Positions 7,191 to 13,581 of a stretch of 14,298 nucleotides of DNA are shown piece after piece. This DNA is from Methanoregula sp. (lineage in GTDB: Archaea; Halobacteriota; Methanomicrobia; Methanomicrobiales; Methanospirillaceae). The translations under genes were made by a program, and so were the position numbers. The notes under the pieces were generated by a model, which did not search any database, was not told the origin of the DNA, and worked only from the letters and a program-made list of their open reading frames with translations. How positions within the stretch are numbered: the first letter of the stretch is position 1; each line of letters starts with the position of its first letter. The stretch covers positions 1 through 14,298 of the forward strand of contig JALOBP010000081.1 in assembly GCA_023228295.1 (NCBI GenBank). The letters run 5' to 3'.

Positions 7191-7217
7191 TTTTTTATTA
7201 AACAGGCAGTTAATTTT
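7181..7217 (+). terminator. Stem-loop terminator after the ADP-ribosylglycohydrolase gene
   Basis: AACTGCCTG (7181-7189) and CAGGCAGTT (7203-7211) form a perfect 9-bp stem with a 13-base AT-rich loop, followed by AATTTT. The TGA stop (7188-7190) begins inside the left arm, so the stem includes the last codons of the gene. It resembles an intrinsic terminator or a 3'-end-protecting hairpin, and separates this gene from the arginine operon. Confidence 0.55.
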
Positions 7218-7247
7218 GTCTCATCTGCCGGATCTGCCTTAACAAGC

Positions 7248-7257
7248 ATTAAATTTT
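7248..7257 (+). promoter_or_regulatory. argC promoter (TATA box)
   Basis: ATTAAATTTT is centred about 27 bases before the argC ATG at 7279. That spacing puts transcription start at or beside the start codon, and only a weak GGA (11 bases upstream) could serve as a ribosome-binding site. A leaderless transcript is therefore likely. Confidence 0.4.
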
Positions 7258-7278
7258 CACAACCGGAAAACTCTTCTC

Positions 7279-8265
7279 ATGAAAGTTGCGATTGTCGGGG
7301 CTTCCGGTTATGCCGGTGGCGAGCTGATCCGCCTTCTTGCGTATCACTCCAAAGCGGAGGTTGTCTGTGCCACTTCCCGCAAATTGGCAGGTACTCCTCT
7401 TGACCATGTCCATCCCCACCTGAAGGGTTTCACGGATCTTACCTTCAGCAACCCGGAGACGGATGCCATCGATGCAGATGTCGCGTTCCTCGCTGTCCCC
7501 CATACGGCGGCGATGACCTATGCCGGAAAACTCATTTCCCGCGGGATCAGGGTCGTGGACTTAAGCGCGGATTACCGTCTTCCAAAGGACGTGTTCGAGA
7601 AAGTCTATGGCGTCCCTCATACGGATTACTTCCCTGCACCCTATGGCATTCCCGAGCTCCACCGCAAGGACTGTATCAATGCAAAATTCGTATCCAACCC
7701 CGGGTGCTTCCCTACGGGAGCAACCCTTGCCGCCGCCCCTCTCGCAAAATACGCCCACACGGTCATCTTCGACTCAAAGACCGGTGTCAGCGGAGCCGGT
7801 GACAACCCCTCATCAACAACCCACTACCCGAATGTCGGGGACAACGTGGGCCCCTACAAGCTGACGACTCACCGCCACCTTGTCGAGATGAAGCAGGAGA
7901 TTGCATTCCTCGGCTCGAAGGCAAACGTTTACTTCACCCCCCATCTGGTCCCGGTCAACCGCGGGATCCTGACAACCGCTCATATCCTCCTCAAAGAACC
8001 GCTCGGCCAGAAGGAAGTCGAGAAGCTCTATATGGACTATTACAGGAACGAATACTTTGTCCGGCTCCAGAAACCCATGCTCGCAGCAGTCCGCGGGAGC
8101 AACTTCTGCGACATCATGGTGGAGAGTGAGGGGATGCGGGTCGTTGCAGTCTCGGCTATCGACAACCTTGTCAAAGGCGCAAGCGGGCAGGCCATCCAGA
8201 ACATGAACCTGATGTGCGGATTCAAAGAGCAGGACGGCCTTACCGGCGCCGGGATGCTCCCCTGA
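7279..8265 (+). CDS. argC: N-acetyl-gamma-glutamyl-phosphate reductase
   Basis: NADPH-dependent reductase of the third arginine-pathway step, converting N-acetylglutamyl phosphate to N-acetylglutamate semialdehyde. The 328 residues start with the Rossmann loop VGASGYAGGELIRLL (6-20). The catalytic cysteine is Cys143 in SNPGCFPTGA, and the substrate region GVSGAGDNPSSTTHYPNVGD (169-188) and HRHLVEM (198-204) follow. It begins about 90 bases after the preceding stem-loop with its own TATA box and is the first gene of a four-gene operon. Its TGA (8263-8265) overlaps the GAGG used by the next gene, so translation is probably coupled. Confidence 0.95.
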   Translation: MKVAIVGASGYAGGELIRLLAYHSKAEVVCATSRKLAGTPLDHVHPHLKGFTDLTFSNPETDAIDADVAFLAVPHTAAMTYAGKLISRGIRVVDLSADYRLPKDVFEKVYGVPHTDYFPAPYGIPELHRKDCINAKFVSNPGCFPTGATLAAAPLAKYAHTVIFDSKTGVSGAGDNPSSTTHYPNVGDNVGPYKLTTHRHLVEMKQEIAFLGSKANVYFTPHLVPVNRGILTTAHILLKEPLGQKEVEKLYMDYYRNEYFVRLQKPMLAAVRGSNFCDIMVESEGMRVVAVSAIDNLVKGASGQAIQNMNLMCGFKEQDGLTGAGMLP

Positions 8266-8275
8266 GGATACTGTC

Positions 8276-8767
8276 ATGCTCGTACAGGACGCGATGACAA
8301 AAGAGGCCATTGTCTGCTCTGCAGAAACCCCGCTCCGGGATGTCGTCTCACTCTTCAGGAAACACCACATCGGGGGACTTCCCGTTATGGAAGGCCGGGA
8401 ACTGGTTGGCATGATAACGGAATCAGACCTTATCGCACTTCTTGAATCTGAAGGGAGATCCGATGACCTCTGGCTTCCCTCTCCGTTTGAGATCATCGAG
8501 ATCCCGATCCGGGAGTACATCAACTGGGAGAAGACCAAACATGCGCTCCGGAATATCGGGGATATGCCGGCAAAGAAGATCATGACCCACCGAGTCATCA
8601 CCGCAACCGAAGAGATGGACGTTGAGGCTGCCGCGGCTCTCATGCTCAAAGAGGGCATCTCCCGGCTCCCGGTCCTACGGGGCAAGACCATCATCGGTAT
8701 CATCACACGGGCGGATATCATCAATGCTATTGGAACAACCTATACGGAAAAGAACGGGGGTGAGTAA
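8276..8767 (+). CDS. Tandem CBS-domain protein inside the arginine operon
   Basis: Small cytosolic protein of 163 residues made of two CBS domains. The first spans about 1-57 (HIGGLPVMEG, VGMITESDL) and the second about 100-153 (KIMTHRVITA, ISRLPVLRG, IGIITRADII), joined by a charged linker at 60-98. There is no attached catalytic or DNA-binding domain. CBS pairs generally bind adenine nucleotides or S-adenosylmethionine and act as sensors or regulatory partners; the ligand here is unknown. GAGG lies 8 bases before the ATG. Gaps to argC and argJ are 10 and 4 bases, which argues that it is made with, and may act on, the arginine enzymes. That functional link is inference. Confidence 0.9.
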   Translation: MLVQDAMTKEAIVCSAETPLRDVVSLFRKHHIGGLPVMEGRELVGMITESDLIALLESEGRSDDLWLPSPFEIIEIPIREYINWEKTKHALRNIGDMPAKKIMTHRVITATEEMDVEAAAALMLKEGISRLPVLRGKTIIGIITRADIINAIGTTYTEKNGGE

Positions 8768-8771
8768 GTAA

Positions 8772-9929
8772 ATGAAATTCAAAAGTATCTGTGCAGTACC
8801 GGGCGTCAAAGCCTGGGGAATGAAGGAAGGTAAGTACGGCCTTGCCCTTATTCAGGCTCAGGGTACGGCCGCGGGAGTCTTCACGGAGAATCTCGTAAGG
8901 GCCGCTCCGGTCGAGCTGATGCGAAAACAGATAAAAGCCGGAAAACTCGAGGCGGTTGTCGTCAACAGCGGCTGCGCCAATGCCTACACGGGAAAACAGG
9001 GACTTACTGACGCGGTTGCTATGTCCGAAATGGCCGGGGACGTTCTCGGTGTCAGGCCTGCCCATGTTGGAGTTGCAAGCACCGGGGTTATCGGAAGGTA
9101 TCTTGACCTTCCGCTCATCAAACGGCAGTGTGCGACCGTTGCACCAAAGCTTGCCCGGACTCCCGAGGCGGAGATCGTTACCGCACAGGCCATCATGACA
9201 ACGGATACCGTCCAGAAACACGCACTCGTGAAGAAGGAAGGTTTTGTTATCAGCGGCATAACGAAGGGCAGTGGTATGATCGCCCCCAACATGGGCACCA
9301 TGCTCGCGTTCATCTATACCGATGCAGAAATTGGTGCAAAACCCCTTTCAGATGCCCTAAAACTGGCAACCCGGCGTTCGTTCAACCGGGTGGTTGTTGA
9401 CGGCGACACCAGTACCAACGACATTGCACTTTGTACGGCAACCGGCGATGCAGGGAAAGTGAAGGCAGCGGAGTTCTCACAAGCCCTTGAGGAGTGCTGC
9501 CGCTCGCTCGCAAAGCAGATTGCTGCCGATGGCGAAGGTGCCACCAAGCTGCTGGAAGTCAGGGTCACAGGTGCAAAAAAGGAAGACGATGCAGACAAGG
9601 TTGCCCGAACTGTTATCGAATCCCCGCTTGTAAAAACCGCTGTCTATGGCGAGGACCCCAACTGGGGACGGGTGGTTGCAGCAGCAGGACGGGCCGGCGT
9701 GAAGATCGATCCCAATGCAGTCTCGCTCTGGATCAGCGATGGCAAGAACAAGTTCCCGTTGGTGAAGTCCGGTGAGATCATCGCGGACCTGAAAAAGGCA
9801 AAAGAGGCCATGCACGGAAAACAGGTCCTGTTCATCCTCGACCTTGCAGCAGGAAATGAAGAGGCAACGGCATGGGGCTGCGATCTCACCGAGAAATACG
9901 TAGAGATCAACGGGAAGTATACTACATGA
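8772..9929 (+). CDS. argJ: Glutamate N-acetyltransferase / amino-acid N-acetyltransferase, ArgJ
   Basis: Transfers the acetyl group from N-acetylornithine to glutamate, closing the acetyl-recycling arginine cycle; bifunctional members also use acetyl-CoA to make N-acetylglutamate. The 385-residue precursor has the self-cleavage site GMIAPNMGTMLAF (168-180). Cleavage before Thr177 would give alpha and beta chains, with Thr177 as the new nucleophile. Other conserved stretches are VNSGCANAYTG (64-74), ASTGVIGR (102-109) and GEDPNWGR (293-300). GGTGA ends 8 bases before the ATG, at the end of the CBS gene. Whether it is mono- or bifunctional cannot be told from sequence alone. Its stop overlaps the argB start as ATGA. 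Confidence 0.95.
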   Translation: MKFKSICAVPGVKAWGMKEGKYGLALIQAQGTAAGVFTENLVRAAPVELMRKQIKAGKLEAVVVNSGCANAYTGKQGLTDAVAMSEMAGDVLGVRPAHVGVASTGVIGRYLDLPLIKRQCATVAPKLARTPEAEIVTAQAIMTTDTVQKHALVKKEGFVISGITKGSGMIAPNMGTMLAFIYTDAEIGAKPLSDALKLATRRSFNRVVVDGDTSTNDIALCTATGDAGKVKAAEFSQALEECCRSLAKQIAADGEGATKLLEVRVTGAKKEDDADKVARTVIESPLVKTAVYGEDPNWGRVVAAAGRAGVKIDPNAVSLWISDGKNKFPLVKSGEIIADLKKAKEAMHGKQVLFILDLAAGNEEATAWGCDLTEKYVEINGKYTT

Positions 9930-10798
9930 AGCGCGAAGATGTCCTGATGGAGGCACTGCCGTACATCCAGCAGTTCCATGGTAAGACGATCGTGATCAAG
10001 CTTGGCGGCCACGCGATGGTGGACCCCGTAATCCTCGAAAATGCCATCCGTGACGCGGTGCTTCTTCATTACGTTGGCATCCGTGTCGTGCTCGTCCATG
10101 GAGGCGGCCCCGAGATCAGCGAGAAGATGAAGCAGATGGGCAAGCAATCGGTTTTTGTCGGAGGGCTCCGGGTCACTGACAATGAGACCCTCGAGATCGC
10201 CCAGATGGTCCTTGTCGGCAAGATCAACGCGGGGATAGTCTCCCTCATTGCCAAGTGCGGTGCCCGCGGCGTCGGCCTTTCCGGCAGTGACGGGAACCTG
10301 ATCCTTGCAAAGAAGATGGAGATCCAGAAAGTTGAGGTAGGCGGTGTCCAGCATGAGGTGGATCTCGGGCATGTAGGGGAGATCGAGCTGATTGATCCGT
10401 CACTCCTGAATACCCTGCTCGATACCAGGTATATTCCCGTTGTCGCCCCGATTGCCATCGACCGGTTCGGGGGGAACCTGAACATCAATGCCGACACCGC
10501 GGCAGGAGATATTGCCATTGCCCTCAGGGCATACAAGCTGGTCAACATGACTGATGTGGACGGGGTCATGGACAAGGACCGGACGAAAGTCTTCCGGAAA
10601 CTAACCGTAGCAGATGCGAACGGACTCCAGCGTTCAGGGGCAATTGGCGAAGGTATGATCCCGAAAGTTGGATCCGTGATCAAGGCCGTCGAAAATGGGG
10701 TCAGCTACTCCCATATCATCAACGGGAATGTCAAACACAACCTCATCTTAGAACTCTTCACCCGCGAGGGTGTCGGGACGATGATCTCAATAAATTAA
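9926..10798 (+). CDS. argB: N-acetylglutamate kinase
   Basis: Phosphorylates N-acetylglutamate with ATP, the second arginine-pathway step. The 290 residues show KLGGHAM with the phosphate-contacting lysine (Lys25), the HGGGPEI substrate loop (58-64), LSGSDGN (118-124), NINAD (186-190) and a C-terminal GEGMIPK (241-247). An N-terminal helix (residues 1-19, EALPYIQQF) and a C-terminal H-x4-E-x-F-T-x2-G-x-G-T arrangement (271-285) match elements of hexameric, arginine-inhibited kinases, so feedback control is expected. The start is the ATG overlapping the argJ stop (ATGA, 9926-9929). An in-frame ATG at 9872 lies inside argJ and adds no conserved sequence. It ends the operon, and oligo-T follows the stop. 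Confidence 0.95.
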   Translation: MKREDVLMEALPYIQQFHGKTIVIKLGGHAMVDPVILENAIRDAVLLHYVGIRVVLVHGGGPEISEKMKQMGKQSVFVGGLRVTDNETLEIAQMVLVGKINAGIVSLIAKCGARGVGLSGSDGNLILAKKMEIQKVEVGGVQHEVDLGHVGEIELIDPSLLNTLLDTRYIPVVAPIAIDRFGGNLNINADTAAGDIAIALRAYKLVNMTDVDGVMDKDRTKVFRKLTVADANGLQRSGAIGEGMIPKVGSVIKAVENGVSYSHIINGNVKHNLILELFTREGVGTMISIN

Positions 10799-10803
10799 TT
10801 TTT
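10799..10803 (+). terminator. Oligo-T end of the arginine operon
   Basis: A T5 run directly follows the argB stop, in an AT-rich 70-base gap without an obvious hairpin. The next gene has its own AGGA 9 bases before its ATG and TATA-like sequence around 10826-10840, so a break in transcription here is plausible. Confidence 0.3.
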
Positions 10804-10868
10804 CTGTATTGCCACATTGAAATGGCTTAAAGACATTAAAAGCGAAATAGCTATCAGGATATCATCAT

Positions 10869-12377
10869 ATGGATAAAACCTTAAAAAAAGCCGGGCTTGC
10901 ACTGGCAATAATCCTGATTATCGCAGCGGTGTTTTTTGCGGTACCCGGCCTGAGCTCATTTCTCACTGACTCAACCCAGGCACCCACCAGCTCTCCGGAT
11001 GACGGCACCCTGACCGTATACTTCTTTTACGGGGAAGAATGCCCCCATTGTCACGAGATAATGCCCTTTATTGAATCGCTTCGGGAGAAATATCCCGATA
11101 TGGATTTCCAGATCCTTGAGACCTGGCACAACCCGGCCAACTACAAACTCTCCTCCACGCTCAACAGCAAGCTCAAGGTTGAAGCGTCCGGCGTGCCGGA
11201 AGTTATTGTCGGGGATGTAGTTCTTTTTGGTGCACAGGATATCCCGGCCAAGCTGGAACAGGTTATCATCGACAAAAAAAAAAATATAACCCGTGAGATC
11301 CCTGCAACTGCAGTCCTTGCTTCCGGCCCTGATGTCCGGCTCACATCACAAACCGTCGATGCGATCTATTTCTATGGCGACACGTGCAGCCATTGTGCGA
11401 AGATTAAGCCACTCCTTGATGAACTCGAGGTGCGGTATCCCGACCTGAACCTCACCCGGCTTGAAGTATACAATGATGCCAGTAACCGGGAACACTTGAC
11501 TGCCCTGGGCCGGACATATGGCATATCAAACCCGGGTGTACCTATCCTCTTTATCGCAAACCATGTCCTTGTGGGCGATGTCGAGATAACCGACCGTCTT
11601 GAAACCGATATCCTTGCTGAACAGCAGCGTCTCGCCTCATGTAATTCAACGACCCCGGCACCGGAAGTAACTCCGGATCCCAGCGAGTGCCCACCACCCC
11701 AGACCCTGCTCAGCCTCCCTCTCGTTGTTGGTGCAGCGCTCGTTGACAGTACCAACCCCTGCGGGCTCTCGGTCCTGGTCTTCCTCCTGATTACCATGGC
11801 GGCAGCCGGGGGCAGGAAGCGTATCCTGCTCGTTGGCGGAGCATACATCGCGGCGATGTTTTTATTCCACCTCCTTGTGGGAATCGGACTCTTCTCGCTC
11901 TTCTCGTTGTCCGGCCTGGCAAAACTCTTCTCCGTCATTGGGGGAGTTCTCGCGCTGCTCCTCGGGGCAATAACGATCGCCGACTTGCTCCGGAACAAGG
12001 AGACGTTCCTCCTCTCGATACCGGAATCCCGGAAAGGACTGCTCGGATCCTATGCCCGCAAAGCCTCCCTCCCCGCAGCATTCGTGCTCGGGATCCTTGC
12101 GGGGATACTCGGGTTCACGTGCACGGGTGGAATTTACATCAGCATTCTCGGGATGATGGGAGAAGAGATGACTGTGACGGCCGGCCTTCCCTGGCTCATC
12201 CTCTACAACGTGGTCTATGTCCTCCCGCTTGTCGTGCTCACCCTTCTCGTAGCATATGGCCTCTCTCCTGAGCGGGCGGAGAAGCTGCGGAGTGATTACA
12301 AGCGACCGGTCAGGTTCCTCATCGGCTTTATCCTGATTGCGCTTGGCGCAGTTATCCTCCTTGGCTGGATCGGCTAA
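10869..12377 (+). CDS. Tandem thioredoxin-like domains fused to a CcdA/DsbD-type membrane domain
   Basis: Predicted thiol-disulfide relay across the membrane. An N-terminal anchor (about 8-27) after a lysine-rich start should place the following domains outside the cell. Two related thioredoxin/glutaredoxin-like domains come next: one at 47-135 with Cys58-Pro-His-Cys61 and a cis-proline in SGVP (107-110), the other at 164-250 with Cys173-Ser-His-Cys176 and PGVP (222-225). A Pro/Thr linker with two more cysteines (258, 274) leads to six membrane segments (about 281-308, 317-342, 349-373, 401-425, 437-463, 482-500). Cys298 (STNPCGL) in the first and Cys418 (GFTCTGG) in the fourth match the redox pair of CcdA/DsbD-beta. 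Positive loops (GGRKR, SRKG, YKRPVR) support this topology. It probably carries cytosolic reductant to outside disulfides. An A11 tract (11274-11284) lies between the thioredoxin domains. Confidence 0.85.
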   Translation: MDKTLKKAGLALAIILIIAAVFFAVPGLSSFLTDSTQAPTSSPDDGTLTVYFFYGEECPHCHEIMPFIESLREKYPDMDFQILETWHNPANYKLSSTLNSKLKVEASGVPEVIVGDVVLFGAQDIPAKLEQVIIDKKKNITREIPATAVLASGPDVRLTSQTVDAIYFYGDTCSHCAKIKPLLDELEVRYPDLNLTRLEVYNDASNREHLTALGRTYGISNPGVPILFIANHVLVGDVEITDRLETDILAEQQRLASCNSTTPAPEVTPDPSECPPPQTLLSLPLVVGAALVDSTNPCGLSVLVFLLITMAAAGGRKRILLVGGAYIAAMFLFHLLVGIGLFSLFSLSGLAKLFSVIGGVLALLLGAITIADLLRNKETFLLSIPESRKGLLGSYARKASLPAAFVLGILAGILGFTCTGGIYISILGMMGEEMTVTAGLPWLILYNVVYVLPLVVLTLLVAYGLSPERAEKLRSDYKRPVRFLIGFILIALGAVILLGWIG

Positions 12378-12384
12378 CCCTCCC

Positions 12385-12414
12385 TTTTTTATAATCCCCG
12401 ACCCGTCCTTTTTT
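12385..12414 (+). terminator. Two T6 tracts after the thioredoxin/CcdA fusion gene
   Basis: T6 runs at 12385-12390 and 12409-12414, each after a C-rich stretch, follow the stop by 8 and 32 bases. Paired oligo-T tracts without a strong hairpin fit archaeal termination. The remaining gap to 12539 holds no gene I can support beyond a 25-codon overlapping frame noted separately. Confidence 0.45.
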
Positions 12415-12539
12415 GCATCAGCGAACTCGAATGAGTGAATGTACTCAAAAACGAGGGGGGACGAATGTCCGTGTGTTGTACTTCCGGGAGCAATTATTGT
12501 AAGAGACTGAGAGCGTGCCGGAGGATTTCCCCGATCGGT

Positions 12540-12824
12540 TCAGGGCAGGTTTCCTTCACCGGAAAATGCATGCTGCCGTTCCTCGCTCATGGCGATCAGG
12601 ATACTGAATATTTCCTGGACTGCAACCGGATCGATCCTGGACTCTACAGCCTGCCTGAATACTGCGTCCAGCACCTGCACCTTGCGGTTCTCGTCATGGA
12701 CAGACAGGCCGTTTTGGATCTTGATCTTTACGATCTCATCAGCCAGTTCCTGCCGCCGTGCAATGAGCCTGATGATCGCGGAATCGGTGTCTGAAATATC
12801 CGACCGGACCTTCTCGAGAGACAT
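12540..12824 (-). CDS. aroQ: Chorismate mutase, small AroQ type
   Basis: Converts chorismate to prephenate, the first step toward phenylalanine and tyrosine. The 94 residues form the all-helical AroQ fold seen in the E. coli P-protein domain and archaeal monofunctional enzymes. Gap-free alignment by eye (offset of 4 from E. coli numbering) keeps Arg7, Arg24, Lys35, Asp44, Arg47 and Gln84 of the active site (E. coli Arg11, Arg28, Lys39, Asp48, Arg51, Gln88). The position of E. coli Glu52 is Lys48. The start at 12824 is preferred over an in-frame ATG at 12857: a TATA-like TTTATTAAAATTC (12854-12842) lies about 24 bases upstream, so the mRNA is probably leaderless, and the core begins MSLEKVRSDI. 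The upstream start would give 105 residues. It is divergent from the M50 protease gene. Confidence 0.87.
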   Translation of the reverse strand: MSLEKVRSDISDTDSAIIRLIARRQELADEIVKIKIQNGLSVHDENRKVQVLDAVFRQAVESRIDPVAVQEIFSILIAMSEERQHAFSGEGNLP

Positions 12825-12841
12825 ATCAAGTACATATCCGA

Positions 12842-12854
12842 GAATTTTAATAAA
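12842..12854 (-). promoter_or_regulatory. aroQ: Chorismate mutase promoter (TATA-like)
   Basis: Minus-strand TTTATTAAAATTC is centred about 24 bases before the ATG at 12824. It is followed by ATGTACTTGATATG (12835-12822), almost identical to the sequence ending in the trpB2 start codon. If 12857 were the true start this element would be coding, so promoter and start choices depend on each other. Confidence 0.35.
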
Positions 12855-12924
12855 CATAATCCCTGATATGCCGGGACATAAACGCTGATAATGCAGGAGC
12901 GCCTTAACTGTTCAGGTACTCTTC

Positions 12925-13581
12925 ATGTTCGAACGGATAACAAGGCGGGAGGAAGCGGATCTCTTTGTTGCCTGGATGGCGATCGCGGTCTCCTTTGCCA
13001 TCATCAATATTGCCCCCTATGGGATTCTGGGTCTGAATATTAGGATCGACCTCTTTAATGCGGTCCTGTATTTCGGCATTGCCCTGATCACAGTCGGTAT
13101 CGGGTTCATACTCCACGAGATGGCGCATAAGTTCGCCGCTATCCGGTTCGGGTATTGGGCGGAATTCCGGAAAGACAATGTCATGCTACTCATCGCAGTC
13201 GTGATGGCCGCGCTCGTGGGCTTTGTCTTTGCTGCACCGGGCGCAACAGTGATCTACAGTACCGATGGCAGGATGCTTACCCGGGAACAGAACGGCATGA
13301 TATCTGCCGCCGGGCCCGCGACAAATCTCCTGCTCTGTATTCCGTTTGCCGTGCTGATCATGCTTTCAGGAGGACCTGCCGCACTTCACAGCGTCAACGG
13401 CAGCCTCCTCGCTATTGTGGGGCTTGCCGGCATCCAGATCAACGCAATGCTGGCTACGTTCAACCTGCTCCCTGTAAGCGTCCTTGACGGGAAGAAAGTC
13501 CTTGCGTGGAGCCTTCCGGCATTTATTCTCCTGATCGGTCTGTCGGTTGCGATCCTCTTTGGATCCTACTACTTCCTGTAA
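12925..13581 (+). CDS. M50-family (site-2-protease-like) intramembrane metalloprotease
   Basis: Predicted integral-membrane zinc protease. The 218 residues contain the zinc motif HEMAH (His64, Glu65, His68) at the end of a membrane segment, a GPATN motif (130-134) and the third-ligand motif NLLPVSVLDG (180-189) with Asp188, all typical of M50 proteins. Hydrophobic segments are at about 12-33, 43-63, 86-104, 131-150, 160-182 and 195-216. There is no PDZ or CBS domain, so this is a minimal core version, as is common in archaea. AGGT lies 7 bases before the ATG. The substrate is unknown and nothing adjacent points to one. Its 3' end overlaps the convergent flavoprotein gene by 13 bases. Confidence 0.87.
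   Translation: MFERITRREEADLFVAWMAIAVSFAIINIAPYGILGLNIRIDLFNAVLYFGIALITVGIGFILHEMAHKFAAIRFGYWAEFRKDNVMLLIAVVMAALVGFVFAAPGATVIYSTDGRMLTREQNGMISAAGPATNLLLCIPFAVLIMLSGGPAALHSVNGSLLAIVGLAGIQINAMLATFNLLPVSVLDGKKVLAWSLPAFILLIGLSVAILFGSYYFL

Noticed and set aside
7813..8724. A 303-codon minus-strand frame across argC and the CBS gene
   Set aside because: It is antisense to two clearly recognised genes, and its Ser/Met/Arg-rich translation is typical of shadow frames in GC-rich DNA.
9644..10372. A 242-codon minus-strand frame across argJ and argB
   Set aside because: It is a shadow of two well-supported genes and shows no conserved motif.
12435..12480. Weak GAGT/ACTC dyad and two TGTAC occurrences after the thioredoxin/CcdA gene as regulatory sites
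   Set aside because: The dyad is only four bases per arm, TGTAC is short enough to occur by chance, and no start codon lies at a promoter-like distance.
12435..12794. Plus-strand 119-codon frame opposite chorismate mutase
   Set aside because: The opposite strand encodes a chorismate mutase with its active-site residues in register; this frame has no motif or ribosome-binding site.
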